NCBI RefSeq assembly: GCF_006874475.1 | Contig: NZ_VIRM01000004.1 | Coordinates: forward strand, 186,001-250,000 | DNA: 64,000 bases | Direction: 5' to 3' | From: Microbispora hainanensis | GTDB taxonomy: Bacteria; Actinomycetota; Actinomycetes; Streptosporangiales; Streptosporangiaceae | Shown: piece by piece, positions 1 to 9,644 of the stretch | Layout: every line of letters starts with the position of its first letter | Numbering within the stretch: position 1 is the first letter of the stretch | The notes under the pieces: model-generated | Databases searched by the model: none | The model's input: only the letters and a program-made list of their open reading frames with translations | What the model was told of the DNA's origin: nothing | Position numbers and translations under genes: made by a program

Positions 1-2
1 CC

Positions 3-221
3 ATGCCGGTCATCGACACCCCGGGCGGCGCGGTGCCGACGGGACCGCTGTTCTGGGCGTTGACCGGCGTTGACCTCGCGCTGGTCGGGTCGCTGCCCAC
101 GCTGGCCGCCCTGGCGTCGCGACCCGCCTCGGTAGCGCCGTACCTCGCGGTCCAGGCCGTCGCCGGGGCCGCGGTGCTCGCCGCCTACATCCTGCGGACG
201 GGCAGCGGCAACCGCCCGTGA
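3..221 (+). CDS. C-terminal part of a small hydrophobic membrane protein (probably partial)
   Basis: The reading frame is open from the window edge to a TGA at 219-221. The visible 72 residues contain two hydrophobic stretches, about residues 14-38 and 45-63, typical of membrane helices, and end in a short polar tail. The first ATG is at base 3, so the true start may lie outside the window. I do not recognise the family and see no catalytic or binding motif. It points toward the DprA-like gene on the other strand, with only 14 bases between the two stops. Confidence 0.45.
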   Translation: MPVIDTPGGAVPTGPLFWALTGVDLALVGSLPTLAALASRPASVAPYLAVQAVAGAAVLAAYILRTGSGNRP

Positions 222-235
222 ACGCGGGCCCGGAT

Positions 236-1243
236 CATCCCCGGGCCCGCCGCACCGGCTGCCACGCCGCCGGGTGGTCCCCGCCGCGGTCGCAGACGCA
301 GCAGCGGTCGAAGCGGAACGGCCGGTCGCCCGACTCCTGCCAGATCCCGGCGCTGTAGGGGTCGCTCGACGCCGGGTTCACCAACCTGGCGATCACGAGG
401 GCCACGACCGCCCTGGCGCACAGTCATGCCTCCCCGCGCGCCCGCTCGCCGCGCCCACGGCTGTTCCTGGTGGAGCCGCTGTGACACGAACACATGCTTG
501 CCGGTGTGCAGCGCCTCCGCGACGTGCCGGGAGGAAGGGCCGCCGTCGGCGCCGTCCACGACGTACAGGCAGTCGGCCAGTCCGCAGGTCACGACGCGCG
601 CGCGGTCCGCGGCGCGGCCGCCGGGAGCGGTGCCGGGCCAGCAGGAGGAGACGACCGCGCCGCGCTCGGCTATCCGCTCGGCCACACTGGCGTACTCCCC
701 GAGGGCTGCCAGGTCGCCGACGCCGCCCTCGGGGACGCACACGGTCCGCCCGCCGGCGGCCAGCGCGGCCCGGTGGACGGCGGCGTCCACGGGGGTGCGG
801 AGGGGGGCGACGACGACCAGCCCGGCCTCGGCTAGGGCCCGCGCCGCGGCGGTGGCGTGGCCGGCGGCGTGGCCGGCGATCACGGTGACGGCCCGATGGT
901 CTCCGGGCCGGAACCCGCCGCGCACCCAGAGGAACGGCGGCCGGTCGTACGCCCAGAGCAGGTTGCCGGGGTAGACGGCGTCGAGCACGGTGACGAGGTG
1001 GACCCCCTCGGCTCGCATGGCGGCGATGAGCTCACGCCCCCACGCGAGGTCGGCGGGCCCGACGCGGGCGGCGAGGGCGGCGGCGTGCGCCCGGTCGTCC
1101 TCGTCCCGGCTCGCGCACGCGCCGTCGAGCAGCTTCAGCGCGCTGCCGGCGTCGAGGATGACGCGTGCGGTGTGGAACCAGGGCGCGCCGTGCGTGGCCC
1201 TGGTGAGGGCGAGGACGCCCGCCTGCTCCTGGATCGTGGTCAT
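236..1243 (-). pseudogene. DprA/Smf-like DNA-processing protein with an apparent frameshift
   Basis: The N-terminal frame starts at ATG 1243 (an in-frame ATG also lies at 1249) and resembles the Rossmann-like DprA/Smf family, which in full-length members loads RecA on incoming single-stranded DNA. Visible features are VTVIAGHAAGHATAAARALAEAG near residues 110-130, then CVPEGGVGDL and a KHVFVSQRLHQEQPW stretch. Near base 422 this frame drifts into arginine-rich nonsense. The neighbouring frame, read from about 420 to the TGA at 236, gives a sensible cysteine-containing tail (RFDRCCVCDRGGDHPAAW). One base removed near 422, beside a GGGGAGG run, joins them into roughly 335 residues. It is therefore a sequencing error or a recently disrupted gene. 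The protein is short for DprA and may be a paralogue with another role. Confidence 0.5.
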
Positions 1244-1522
1244 GCTCATCACCAACTCGGATGTGCTTCCGGCGAGAACGTACGCTCCGGCACCGACATT
1301 CGCGGACGGGGATCGTGGTGGTGCGGTGGCCATCGTGCCGAGCCCGGCGCCGCGGCGCTTGGCGTTCCCGCGAACGGGCCATGCCCGATCGGGCTTTGAC
1401 AGCCGGAGCCCGCCTCTGCGGACGGCCGGGCAGGAGTGCGCGACCCGCTTCGAACGGCCCGGCCTGCGCGTAGGAGTGGGACTACGGACTGTGACCCGAC
1501 TGTGATCTCGATGATGACTACG

Positions 1523-1536
1523 CGAAGTCAACTTCG
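1523..1536. promoter_or_regulatory. Inverted repeat in the 330-bp divergent region before the TRAP operon
   Basis: CGAAGT and ACTTCG form a perfect 6-bp inverted repeat separated by two bases. It lies about 45 bases before the GTG start of the TRAP permease, between it and the divergent DprA-like gene. Its position fits an operator or an activator site, but no regulator gene is adjacent. I see nothing else definite in the 1250-1580 gap. Confidence 0.25.
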
Positions 1537-1580
1537 GCGTACCTTGCCGTCAAGGCGTTGCCGCACCGCAGGGGAGGGGC

Positions 1581-3512
1581 GTGACCGAGACCCGGGCCGA
1601 GACGTCGGCGGAGGACCTCGTCGCCGAGTTCGACGCGGAGCGTCCCGCCCGGCGCCTGTCCGGCCGCACGGCGGCGCTCGTGACGATCGTCGCGCTGGCC
1701 CTGTCGCTCTACGCGCTCTACCAGACCTTCCGGCCGGGGGCGGTCCTGCCCTACCGGATGGCGTTCCTGGCGGTGGTGCTGCCGCTGGCCTTCGTCTGCT
1801 ACAAGGCGCGGCGCGGGGGCAGAGACCGCCCGGGCGCCATCGACTGGGTGCTCGCCGCGTTGTCCCTGGCCGTCTGCCTGTATCCGATCGTCGTCTTCGA
1901 CGACCTCATCCGCCGGGCGTACGCGCCGACGGCGCTCGACGTGGCGGCGGGCGCGCTGCTCACGCTGCTGCTCTTCGAGGCGTGCCGGCGGACCGTGGGG
2001 TGGATCCTCCCCGTCGTGTGCGTGGTCTTCTTCGCGTACGCCTACTACGGCGGCTACCTGCCCGCCGACTGGGCGCTCGGACACCGGGGCTACGACCTGG
2101 ACCGGATCGTGGCGGCCTTCACGATGGGCACCGAGGGCGTGTACGGCGTGCCCCTCGACGTCGCGGCGACCTACATCATCCTGTTCACGATCTATGGCGC
2201 GGTGCTCGACGTCTCCGGGGCGGGACGGTTCTTCGTCGACGTCTCCTTCGCCGCGTTCCGCCGCTCGCGCTCCGCGCCGGGGCGCACGGTCACGCTCGCG
2301 GGGTTCCTGCTCGGCACGGTGAGCGGCTCCGGCGTGGCGACGACGGTGAGCGTGGGCAGCGTGGCCTGGCCCATCCTGCGCAGGGCCGGCTATCCGCGCG
2401 AGCAGGCCGGGGGAGTGCTCGCGGCGGCCGGCATCGGCGCGATCCTCTCCCCTCCCACGCTGGGCGCGGCGGCGTTCATCATCGCCGAATACCTGCGCGT
2501 GAGCTACCTGACCGTGCTCGTCTACGCCACGATCCCGACCGTCCTCTACTACCTGGGCGTCTTCCTCGCGATCGAGATGGACGCCCGCAGGTACGGCACG
2601 CGGGCGGTGCCGGTGGACACGGGCGGCCCCTGGCCGTTGATCAGGCGCTTCGGCTACCACTTCAGCTCGCTGTTCGTGATCATCATCCTGATGGCCTTCG
2701 GCCAGTCGCCGTTCCGCGCGGTCGTGTACGCCACGCTGCTGGCCTTCGCGCTCTCGTTCCTCGACCGGGAGCACCGGCTCACCCCGCGCCGTGCCGTACG
2801 GGCCCTGGCGGCGGGCGCCACCGGCGTGCTGCCCGTCGCGGTCACCTGCGCGGCGGCGGGCACGATCGTCGGCGTGGTCACGCTCACCGGGCTCGGGCTC
2901 AAGGCCGGATCGCTGATCGTCGGCCTGTCCGGGGGGAACCTGGCGGCCACCGCCGTGGCCTGCGCGCTGGCCGTGCTTCTGCTCGGGCTGGCCGTGCCGG
3001 TCACGGCGTCGTTCGTCATCGCCGCCGTGATCATCGGCCCCGCGCTGCTGAACCTCGGCGTCACCCCGGCCGAGGCGTACATGTTCATCTTCTATTACGC
3101 CGTGCTGTCCGAGGTGAGCCCGCCGACCGCGCTGTCGGCCTTCGCCGCCTCGGCGATCACGGGCGGCAACGCGCACCGCACGATGTGGGCCACCTGGAAG
3201 TACACGCTTCCGGCGTTCCTCGTGCCGTTCGCTTTCGTGCTCACGCCGTCCGGCGCCGGCCTGCTGGCCCAGGGCCCGATCGGCGAGGTCCTGCTCGCCG
3301 CGGCCGTGTCCGCGCTGGCCGTGGCCGTCCTCGCGGCGGCCACCGGAGGCTGGATCATCGGCCCCGCCGGTCCGGCCGAGAGGGGTTTGTGCGCGCTCGC
3401 GGCGGTCCTGCTGCTCGTCCTGTCGCCCTGGCCCGTGCTGGCCGGGCTGGGCGTCGCGGCCCTGGCGCTCGCCGTCCACTTCGTCCGCAGACACAGGGAG
3501 GCCCTTCCGTGA
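1581..3512 (+). CDS. TRAP transporter fused permease (DctQM-type, TAXI family)
   Basis: This is the integral membrane part of a tripartite ATP-independent transporter, which imports an organic acid or similar solute using an ion gradient and a dedicated binding protein. The 643 residues contain many hydrophobic segments in two blocks: an N-terminal DctQ-like block (about 25-190) and a DctM-like block (about 190-600). The latter has the conserved signatures GTVSGSGVATTVSVGSVAWP and LSPPTLGAAAFIIAEYL and a second repeat near GLAVPVTASFVIAAVIIGPA. Length and arrangement match fused permeases of the TAXI subgroup. The GTG start at 1581 follows GGGGAGG. Its TGA overlaps the GTG of the binding-protein gene, so the two are translationally coupled. 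The substrate is unknown. Confidence 0.9.
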   Translation: MTETRAETSAEDLVAEFDAERPARRLSGRTAALVTIVALALSLYALYQTFRPGAVLPYRMAFLAVVLPLAFVCYKARRGGRDRPGAIDWVLAALSLAVCLYPIVVFDDLIRRAYAPTALDVAAGALLTLLLFEACRRTVGWILPVVCVVFFAYAYYGGYLPADWALGHRGYDLDRIVAAFTMGTEGVYGVPLDVAATYIILFTIYGAVLDVSGAGRFFVDVSFAAFRRSRSAPGRTVTLAGFLLGTVSGSGVATTVSVGSVAWPILRRAGYPREQAGGVLAAAGIGAILSPPTLGAAAFIIAEYLRVSYLTVLVYATIPTVLYYLGVFLAIEMDARRYGTRAVPVDTGGPWPLIRRFGYHFSSLFVIIILMAFGQSPFRAVVYATLLAFALSFLDREHRLTPRRAVRALAAGATGVLPVAVTCAAAGTIVGVVTLTGLGLKAGSLIVGLSGGNLAATAVACALAVLLLGLAVPVTASFVIAAVIIGPALLNLGVTPAEAYMFIFYYAVLSEVSPPTALSAFAASAITGGNAHRTMWATWKYTLPAFLVPFAFVLTPSGAGLLAQGPIGEVLLAAAVSALAVAVLAAATGGWIIGPAGPAERGLCALAAVLLLVLSPWPVLAGLGVAALALAVHFVRRHREALP

Positions 3513-4471
3513 GGTTCAGGCTTGTGACGGCGCTGGCCGTCACCACTGCACTGCTGGCCGCCGGTTGCGGCGGCGACCGGTCGGCCGCGAACGGCGGCAC
3601 GGGCGGCGGGACCCGTCTGTCGATCGCCACCGGCAACACCACCGGCGTCTACTACGTGCTGGGCGGCGGGCTCGCCGAGCTGATCGACAAGCACCTGCCG
3701 GGCCACCGGGCGACCGCGGAGGCCACCGGCGCCTCGGTCGAGAACATCCAGCGGGTGGTCAGGGGGCAGTCCGACGTCGCCTTCACGCTCGCGGACACGG
3801 CGGCCGACGCGGTCAAGGGCACCGGCGCCTTCACCTCGCCGCAGCCGATCCGCGCGCTCGCCCGGCTGTACGCCAACTACACGCACGTGATCGCGCGGGC
3901 CGACGCCGGGATCACCTCCGTCGCCGGACTGCGCGGCAGGCGCGTGTCCACGGGCTCGCCCAACTCGGGAACGGAGGTGATCGCGCAGCGGCTGCTCGCC
4001 GCCGCCGGGCTCGATCCCGACAAGGACGTGAAACGTCAGGCGCTGTCGCTGCCGGAGACCGTGCAGGGGATCAAGGACGGCACCCTCGACGCGCTCGTGT
4101 GGTCGGGCGGGCTGCCCACTTCGGGCATCACCGACCTGGTGACGAGCATGGGCGACGAGGTGACCTTCGTGCCGCTGGACGACGTGCTGCCCGCCGTGCA
4201 GGCCGCGCACGGCCCCGTCTACGCGGCGGGCGTGCTCCCCAAGGCGGCGTACGGCACCGCGTCCGACGTGCCGACCATCGTCGTGCCGAACCTCCTCGTG
4301 GTGAACACCGCGATGGACGCCAAGCTCGCGGAGGACCTCACCCGGCTGCTCTTCGACCACAAGGCCGACCTGGAGAAGGTGCACGCGTCGGCCAAGGAGA
4401 TCACCCTGGCCGACGCGCCGAAGACCGACCCCGTGCCGCTCCACGAGGGCGCCCGGAAGTTCTACGGCTGA
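3509..4471 (+). CDS. TAXI-family TRAP transporter solute-binding lipoprotein
   Basis: This extracytoplasmic receptor captures the solute and delivers it to the fused permease encoded just upstream. It starts at GTG 3509, overlapping the permease stop by three bases. The first 20 residues are a lipoprotein signal ending in the lipobox LLAAGC, so the mature protein is tethered through Cys20. The mature part begins LSIATGNTTGVYYVLGGGLAELI and carries ATGASVENIQRVVRGQSDVAFTLAD and STGSPNSGTEVIAQRLL, all typical of the TAXI (TRAP-associated extracytoplasmic immunogenic) family. At 320 residues it has the usual length. Together the two genes form a complete transporter. Confidence 0.92.
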   Translation: MRFRLVTALAVTTALLAAGCGGDRSAANGGTGGGTRLSIATGNTTGVYYVLGGGLAELIDKHLPGHRATAEATGASVENIQRVVRGQSDVAFTLADTAADAVKGTGAFTSPQPIRALARLYANYTHVIARADAGITSVAGLRGRRVSTGSPNSGTEVIAQRLLAAAGLDPDKDVKRQALSLPETVQGIKDGTLDALVWSGGLPTSGITDLVTSMGDEVTFVPLDDVLPAVQAAHGPVYAAGVLPKAAYGTASDVPTIVVPNLLVVNTAMDAKLAEDLTRLLFDHKADLEKVHASAKEITLADAPKTDPVPLHEGARKFYG

Positions 4472-4516
4472 CCGGGCCCGATCCGGAGGCGGGCCCGATG
4501 CGGAGAAGGGCGCGGC

Positions 4517-7030
4517 TCACAGGCGGGTGAGGCCGGTGACGTGGAGCACGGCGTGGCCCTCCTCGTCGGAGGCGGCCAGGTCGACCTCGGCGCCGATGCC
4601 CCAGTCGTGGTTGCCGGCCGGGTCGTCGATGATCTGACGCACCCGCCACAGCTCCTTCTCCTCCTCGATGAGCAGGAGGGCCGGGCCGCGGGCGGCGGGG
4701 CCGGTGAGGATCTCGTCGTGCTCCTCGTAGTAGGCGTCGAGGCCCGCGCCCCAGTCGACGTCCGGGTAGAGCTCGACCAGCTCCTCCTCGCGGTCGAGCG
4801 CGGCGAGCTCCACCAGCCGGAACATCGCGTTGCGGACCAGCACCCGGAAGGCGCGGGCGTTGGCGGTGACCGGGCGGGTCTTGGTCTCCAGCTCCTCCCC
4901 GGCCGCCAACGCCTCGGCCGGGTTGGCCAGCTTCTCCCACTCGTCGATCAGGCTGGAGTCGACCTGGCGCACCAGCTCGCCGAGCCATTCGATGAGGTCC
5001 ACCAGGTCGTCGGTCTTCAGGTGCTCGGGCACCGTCTTCGACAGCGTCCGGTAGGCGTCGGCCAGGTAGCGCAGCACCGTGCCCTCCGAGCGGGCCAGCT
5101 CGTAGAACTGGATGTACTCGGTGAAGGTCATGGCCCGCTCGTACATGTCGCGCACGATCGTCTTCGGGCTGACGACGTGGTCGCCGACCCACGGGTGGCC
5201 GCGCCGGTAGGTCTCGTACGCGCCGAAGAGCAGGTCGGCCAGCGGCATCGGATGGGTGATCTCGGCGAGGCGCTCCATCCGCTCCTCATACTCGATGCCG
5301 TCGGCCTTCATCTGGGCGACCGCCTCGGCCCTGGCCTTGTTGAGCTGGGCGTGCAGGATCTGCCGGGGGTCGTCGAGCGTGGACTCGACGATCGAGACCA
5401 TGTCGAGCGCGTACGTCGGGGAGGCGCGGTCGAGCAGCTCGAAGGAGGCCAGCGCGAAGGTGGACAGCGCCTGGTTGAGCGCGAAGTCCTCCTGCAGGTC
5501 GACGGTGAGCCGGGCCATCCGGCCGTGCTCGTCGGGCTCGGCGAGCTTCTCCACGATGCCGCCGGCCAGCAGCGAGCGGTAGATCGCGATGGCGTGGCTG
5601 ATGTGGCGGCGCTGCGCCTTGCGGTCCTCGTGGTTGTCGGTGAGCAGCCGCTTCATCGCCTGGAAGCAGTCGCCGGGCCGGTTGATGATCGACAGCAGCA
5701 TGGCGTTGCTGACCTTGAAACGGGAGGTGAGCTGCTCCGGCTCGGCCGTCTGGAGCTTCTCGAACGTGTCCTCGCTCCAGCCGACGAACCCCTCCGGGGG
5801 CTTCTTGCGCGCGTAGCCGCGGCGCCGCTTGGGGTCGTCGCCGATCTTCGCCAGCGCCCGCTCGTTCTCGATCACGTGGTCGGGCGCCTGGCAGACGACG
5901 TATCCGACCGTGTCGAAACCGGCCCGGCCGGCCCGCCCGGCGATCTGGTGGAACTCCCGCGCCCGCAGCCGCCGCACCTTGGTGCCGTCGAACTTCGACA
6001 GCGCCGTGAACAGCACGGTGCGGATCGGGACGTTGACCCCCACGCCGAGCGTGTCGGTGCCGCAGATGACCTTCAGCAGGCCCGCCTGGGCCAGCCGCTC
6101 CACCAGCCGGCGATATTTCGGCAGCATGCCCGCGTGGTGCACGCCGATGCCGTGCCGTACGAGCCGCGACAGGGCCCGGCCGAAGCGGGTGGTGAAGCGG
6201 AAGTTGCCGATGAGGGCGGCGATGGCCTCCTTCTCGGCCTTGGTGCACATGTTGATGCTCATGAGCGCCTGGGCCCGCTCCATCGCCGCGGCCTGGGTGA
6301 AGTGCACGACGTAGACCGGGGCCTGCTGGGTGGACAGCAGCTCCTCCAGCGTCTCGTGCAGGGGAGTGGTCCGATAGGAGTAGATCAGCGGCACCGGGCG
6401 CTCGGCGTGCTTGACCACGCTGGTGGGGCGGCCCGTGCGGCGGGTGAGGTCGGTCTGGAAGCGCTCGACGTCGCCGAGCGTGGCCGACATCAGCACGAAC
6501 TGCGCCTGCGGCAGCTCCAGCAGCGGCACCTGCCAGGCCCAGCCGCGGTCGGGCTCGGCGTAGAAGTGGAACTCGTCCATGATGACGGTGCCGACGTCGG
6601 CGTCCGCGCCGTCGCGCAGCGCGATCTGGGCGAGGATCTCGGCGGTGCAGCAGATGACGGGCGCGTCGGCGTTCACGGTGGCGTCGCCGGTCATCATGCC
6701 GACGTTCTCCGTGCCGAACAGCGCGCACAGGTCGAAGAACTTCTCCGACACCAGGGCCTTGATCGGCGCGGTGTAGAAGCTGATCTCGTCGCGGGCCAGC
6801 GCCGCGAAGTGCGCCCCGGCGGCGACGAGGCTCTTGCCCGAGCCCGTGGGCGTGGACACGATCACGTTGTTGCCGGAGACGACCTCGATCAGCGCCTCCT
6901 CCTGTGCCGGGTAGAGCGTGAGCCCCCGATCGGCGTTCCAGGACGCGAACGCGTCAAACAGCGCGTCCGGGTCGGCTCCGGCTTCTGGGCCGGACGGAAG
7001 ACGGCGGAGGAGGCTCATGCTTTCGCTCAC
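4517..7030 (-). CDS. DExH-box helicase with C-terminal DUF3516 domain
   Basis: This is an ATP-dependent superfamily 2 helicase of the Ski2/Mtr4-like group, expected to remodel RNA or DNA in the cytoplasm; its substrate in actinomycetes is not established. From the GTG at 7030, the Walker A motif TPTGSGKS lies near residues 60-67, the Walker B box reads DEFH (about 152-155), motif III is LMSATLGD, and motif VI is QIAGRAGRAG. The C-terminal half, from about residue 400, is the conserved DUF3516 region. The protein is about 837 residues, normal for the family. The start is uncertain: GTG 7030 and ATG 7018 are both possible, while the frame is open to a TTG at 7048. It converges on the TRAP operon. 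Confidence 0.88.
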   Translation of the reverse strand: MSESMSLLRRLPSGPEAGADPDALFDAFASWNADRGLTLYPAQEEALIEVVSGNNVIVSTPTGSGKSLVAAGAHFAALARDEISFYTAPIKALVSEKFFDLCALFGTENVGMMTGDATVNADAPVICCTAEILAQIALRDGADADVGTVIMDEFHFYAEPDRGWAWQVPLLELPQAQFVLMSATLGDVERFQTDLTRRTGRPTSVVKHAERPVPLIYSYRTTPLHETLEELLSTQQAPVYVVHFTQAAAMERAQALMSINMCTKAEKEAIAALIGNFRFTTRFGRALSRLVRHGIGVHHAGMLPKYRRLVERLAQAGLLKVICGTDTLGVGVNVPIRTVLFTALSKFDGTKVRRLRAREFHQIAGRAGRAGFDTVGYVVCQAPDHVIENERALAKIGDDPKRRRGYARKKPPEGFVGWSEDTFEKLQTAEPEQLTSRFKVSNAMLLSIINRPGDCFQAMKRLLTDNHEDRKAQRRHISHAIAIYRSLLAGGIVEKLAEPDEHGRMARLTVDLQEDFALNQALSTFALASFELLDRASPTYALDMVSIVESTLDDPRQILHAQLNKARAEAVAQMKADGIEYEERMERLAEITHPMPLADLLFGAYETYRRGHPWVGDHVVSPKTIVRDMYERAMTFTEYIQFYELARSEGTVLRYLADAYRTLSKTVPEHLKTDDLVDLIEWLGELVRQVDSSLIDEWEKLANPAEALAAGEELETKTRPVTANARAFRVLVRNAMFRLVELAALDREEELVELYPDVDWGAGLDAYYEEHDEILTGPAARGPALLLIEEEKELWRVRQIIDDPAGNHDWGIGAEVDLAASDEEGHAVLHVTGLTRL

Positions 7031-7156
7031 GCCTCTTATCCTGCCCAAGACGCATGACTGTTTCGACCGGCCCGACGTACGGCAAGGTGTGGCACAGCTA
7101 CGTCAAAGGGGTGTGGCGCTGCACGAAGCCGCAGGTCAAACCCACAAACTAGCGGT

Positions 7157-8305
7157 ATGGGGGAGAAGTGGGCCGGGCTCGCCGCGCGCCGGGATGCGGC
7201 GGCTGACGTGCTGCTCGCCGTCGCGGTGCTCGCCTTCGGGCTGCCGCCGGTGTTGTTCGGCCGTGCCTTCACGGACCTGCCGTTCCTCGCCGTGCCGTGG
7301 TGGGCGCAGGTCACCGCCGTGTGCGCGGCGGCCCTGTCCATGCTGGTGCGGCGCAGCGTGGCCTGGCCGATGATCGGGGCCACGGTCGCCTGCGCCCTGC
7401 TCGCCGGTGAGACCATCCCGCTGATGCTGGCGGCGTACTCGATGACGGCGCACAACACGGTGCGCCGATGGCCGTGGGTGGCCGCCGCGCTCGCCGGGAT
7501 CTACATGCTGGCCGACTGGGCCAGCCCCTACACCGACCGGCTGCCCGTCGCCGTCGCGGTGCGGGCGATCACGCTGATCTTCCTGCCAGCGCTGGTGGGC
7601 ACCTGGGTGTGGCGCTACCGCACGATGATCCGGGAGCTGCGCGCGGGCGTGCGGGCGCGCGAGGAGCGCGCCGCCGCCCAGGAACGCCGCCGCATCGCCG
7701 GTGAGCTGCACGACACGGTGACGCACGCGGTGACCGTGATGGTGCTGAACGCCGGTCTCATCCAGGACACCGACGAACTGGAGGAGATCCGCAAGCTGGC
7801 CAGGAACATCGAGGACAAGGGCGTGCGGGCGCTGACCGAGCTGCGCGAGCTGCTCACGGCGCTGCGGCGCAGGGACCTGCCGCCCTCGGCGGAGAGCGTC
7901 GAGGGGATACCCCGCCTGGTCGAGGAGTGCAGGGCCACCGGCCTGCGCGTCGCCCTGCACTACGACGTGCCGGAGGAGACGCTGTCGCGGCAGACGGGCC
8001 ACGCCTGCTACCGCGTCGTCCAGGAGGGCCTCAACAACGTGCGCAAACACGCGCCCGGGGCCGACGTGCACGTGGTCTGCGAGGCCCACGGCGGCGTGCT
8101 GAACGTGTCGGTCGTCAACAGCGGCAAGGGCCGGGCGGTGCCGGTCCGGGTGCCGGCCGACGCCGGGGGCGGCTACGGGCTGCCGGGCCTGCGTGAGCGG
8201 GTCGCCCAGCTGGGCGGGCGGCTCACGTACGGCCCGACCCGCGAGGGTGGGTTCGCGCTCACCGCCACCATCCCCTTCCACCCGCCCGAGCCGTGCGAGG
8301 CCTGA
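7157..8305 (+). CDS. NarL-type sensor histidine kinase (orphan)
   Basis: This membrane sensor autophosphorylates a histidine and would pass the phosphate to a LuxR/NarL-type response regulator. Residues 15-150 hold about five membrane segments with short loops and no obvious periplasmic sensor domain. The HisKA_3 dimerisation helix contains the phospho-acceptor in RRIAGELHDTVTHAVTVMV (His185). The C-terminal HATPase domain has the N box VVQEGLNNVRKHA and the glycine-rich GGGYGLPGLRERV. No response regulator gene is visible on either side, although such kinases are usually paired with one, so its partner is encoded elsewhere. There is no strong ribosome-binding site before ATG 7157. Confidence 0.88.
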   Translation: MGEKWAGLAARRDAAADVLLAVAVLAFGLPPVLFGRAFTDLPFLAVPWWAQVTAVCAAALSMLVRRSVAWPMIGATVACALLAGETIPLMLAAYSMTAHNTVRRWPWVAAALAGIYMLADWASPYTDRLPVAVAVRAITLIFLPALVGTWVWRYRTMIRELRAGVRAREERAAAQERRRIAGELHDTVTHAVTVMVLNAGLIQDTDELEEIRKLARNIEDKGVRALTELRELLTALRRRDLPPSAESVEGIPRLVEECRATGLRVALHYDVPEETLSRQTGHACYRVVQEGLNNVRKHAPGADVHVVCEAHGGVLNVSVVNSGKGRAVPVRVPADAGGGYGLPGLRERVAQLGGRLTYGPTREGGFALTATIPFHPPEPCEA

Positions 8306-8315
8306 CCCGTACGCG

Positions 8316-9011
8316 TCACAGGCCGAGGTCTTCGATCTCCTTGAGCAGGGCCGCCCTGGAGCCGGGCGGGGCGGGCGTGCCGGTGGACCCGCTCCCGGTC
8401 GTGCCCGTGCCCGTGCCCGCGCTGGTGCCCTTGGCCCGCCGGTCGCGGAACAGGTAGCCGCCGAGGATGCCGCCCGCGAAGCCGAAGACGTGGGCCTGCC
8501 AGCCGATGCCTTCGGCCGGCAGCAGCCCGGCGAACTGGTAGGCGAAGCACAGGCCCATGACCAGGCCGATGACGATGTCGATCAGGTGCCGGTCGAAGGC
8601 TCCGCGCACGAGCACGTACCCGAAGTAGCCGAACACCAGCCCGCTCGCGCCCGCGCCGACCGTGGAGGAGTCGGCGGTGAACCACGAGCCGAGCCCGCTG
8701 GCGACGGCGATCAGCGCGGTCACGCCGAGGAAGCGCCGCACGCCCCGGTAGGCCGCGAGGAACCCGAAGATGAACAGCGGCCCGGAGTTGCCCTCGATGT
8801 GCTCCCAGCTCCAGTGGAGGAGCGGCGCGGACACGATCCCGGGCAGCCGCCCGAGGTCCCATGGCCTGATTCCGTAGCTGTAGCTGAGCGAGTAGGCCGA
8901 GGCCCAGTTGGCCACCTGCACGACCCAGATCAGCGCCAGGAAGCCGACCATGACCCAGAAGGCCTTCCTGGCCTCGGCGATCATGATTTCGGCGGTGCGG
9001 CCGTCGCTCAC
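8316..9011 (-). CDS. Rhomboid family intramembrane serine protease
   Basis: Rhomboids cleave membrane-spanning substrates inside the lipid bilayer. The protein has about six hydrophobic segments. The expected catalytic pair is visible: Ser123 in GAGASGLVFG and His174 in WQAHVFGF. HWSWEHIEGN supplies the conserved histidine and asparagine upstream (Asn75). A low-complexity tail rich in Gly, Thr and Ser (about 195-220) precedes a short C-terminal helix. I chose the GTG at 9011 because GGGGGAGG lies five bases before it; an upstream ATG at 9038 lacks such a site. It converges tightly on the kinase gene (10 bases). The substrate is unknown. Confidence 0.9.
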   Translation of the reverse strand: MSDGRTAEIMIAEARKAFWVMVGFLALIWVVQVANWASAYSLSYSYGIRPWDLGRLPGIVSAPLLHWSWEHIEGNSGPLFIFGFLAAYRGVRRFLGVTALIAVASGLGSWFTADSSTVGAGASGLVFGYFGYVLVRGAFDRHLIDIVIGLVMGLCFAYQFAGLLPAEGIGWQAHVFGFAGGILGGYLFRDRRAKGTSAGTGTGTTGSGSTGTPAPPGSRAALLKEIEDLGL

Positions 9012-9215
9012 GGAACCTCCCCCGTCACTGAGGATCACGCGGGAAAGATACCGCCGACGGCCGCACGAGTCACTGGGTTCGCGGGGCAGGCAGGAGAGTG
9101 TGGCGGGCCGCCCAGAGGGTGCGGCTGCCCCGCACGGTCAGCGGCGTGCGGGCGACGGGGCGAGCCGGGAGCCGGGCGGTTCCTGACCGCCGGCCGCCCG
9201 GCCCGCCCCCGCCGG

Positions 9216-9617
9216 CTACACGCGTTCGATGACGACGATCGGGATCTCCCGGTCGGTCTTGGTGACGTACTCGTCGTACGCGGGCCAGGTGGCGGTCATC
9301 GTCCGCCACATGTCCGGGCGTTCCTCGGGGGTCGCCGTACGGGCGTGCGCCTTGAACCTGTCCCCCTTGATCTGGAACTCCACCTCGGGCTCGGCCTGGA
9401 GGTTGCGATACCAGAGCGGGTGCTCGGGGGCCCCGCCCTTGGAGGCCACCACCAGATAGGCGTCGCCGTACGGCTGATAGATCAAAGGAGTGCTACGAGG
9501 CAGGCCCGACTTGCGGCCCTTGGTGGTGAGGATGGCCACCGTGGTGCCCTGCCAGTCGTGGCCTTCCTCGCCGTCGGTCTCGATGTAACGCTTGACGTGT
9601 TCCTGTCCGAAGAGCAT
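9216..9617 (-). CDS. F420-type nitroreductase/quinone reductase family protein (Ddn-like)
   Basis: This family (deazaflavin-dependent nitroreductases) binds cofactor F420 and reduces quinones or nitro compounds in actinobacteria. The 133 residues contain the characteristic VAILTTKGRKSGLPRSTPL, followed by YLVVASKGGAPEHPLWYRNL and PEVEFQIKGDRFKAHARTAT, in the usual order. The end TDREIPIVVIERV is also typical. ATG 9617 is preferred because GGAAGG lies eight bases upstream; a GTG at 9626 is also in frame. It follows the TetR gene on the same strand by only 27 bases and may be co-transcribed with it. Confidence 0.88.
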   Translation of the reverse strand: MLFGQEHVKRYIETDGEEGHDWQGTTVAILTTKGRKSGLPRSTPLIYQPYGDAYLVVASKGGAPEHPLWYRNLQAEPEVEFQIKGDRFKAHARTATPEERPDMWRTMTATWPAYDEYVTKTDREIPIVVIERV

Positions 9618-9644
9618 GTCGATCACCTTCCCATCAGAGCGGGA

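Noticed and set aside
1436..4471. A single long plus-strand frame covering the TRAP permease and ending in the binding protein
   Set aside because: Its first two thirds are an Arg/Gly-rich out-of-frame reading of the permease. The real binding protein starts at GTG 3509 with a lipoprotein signal.
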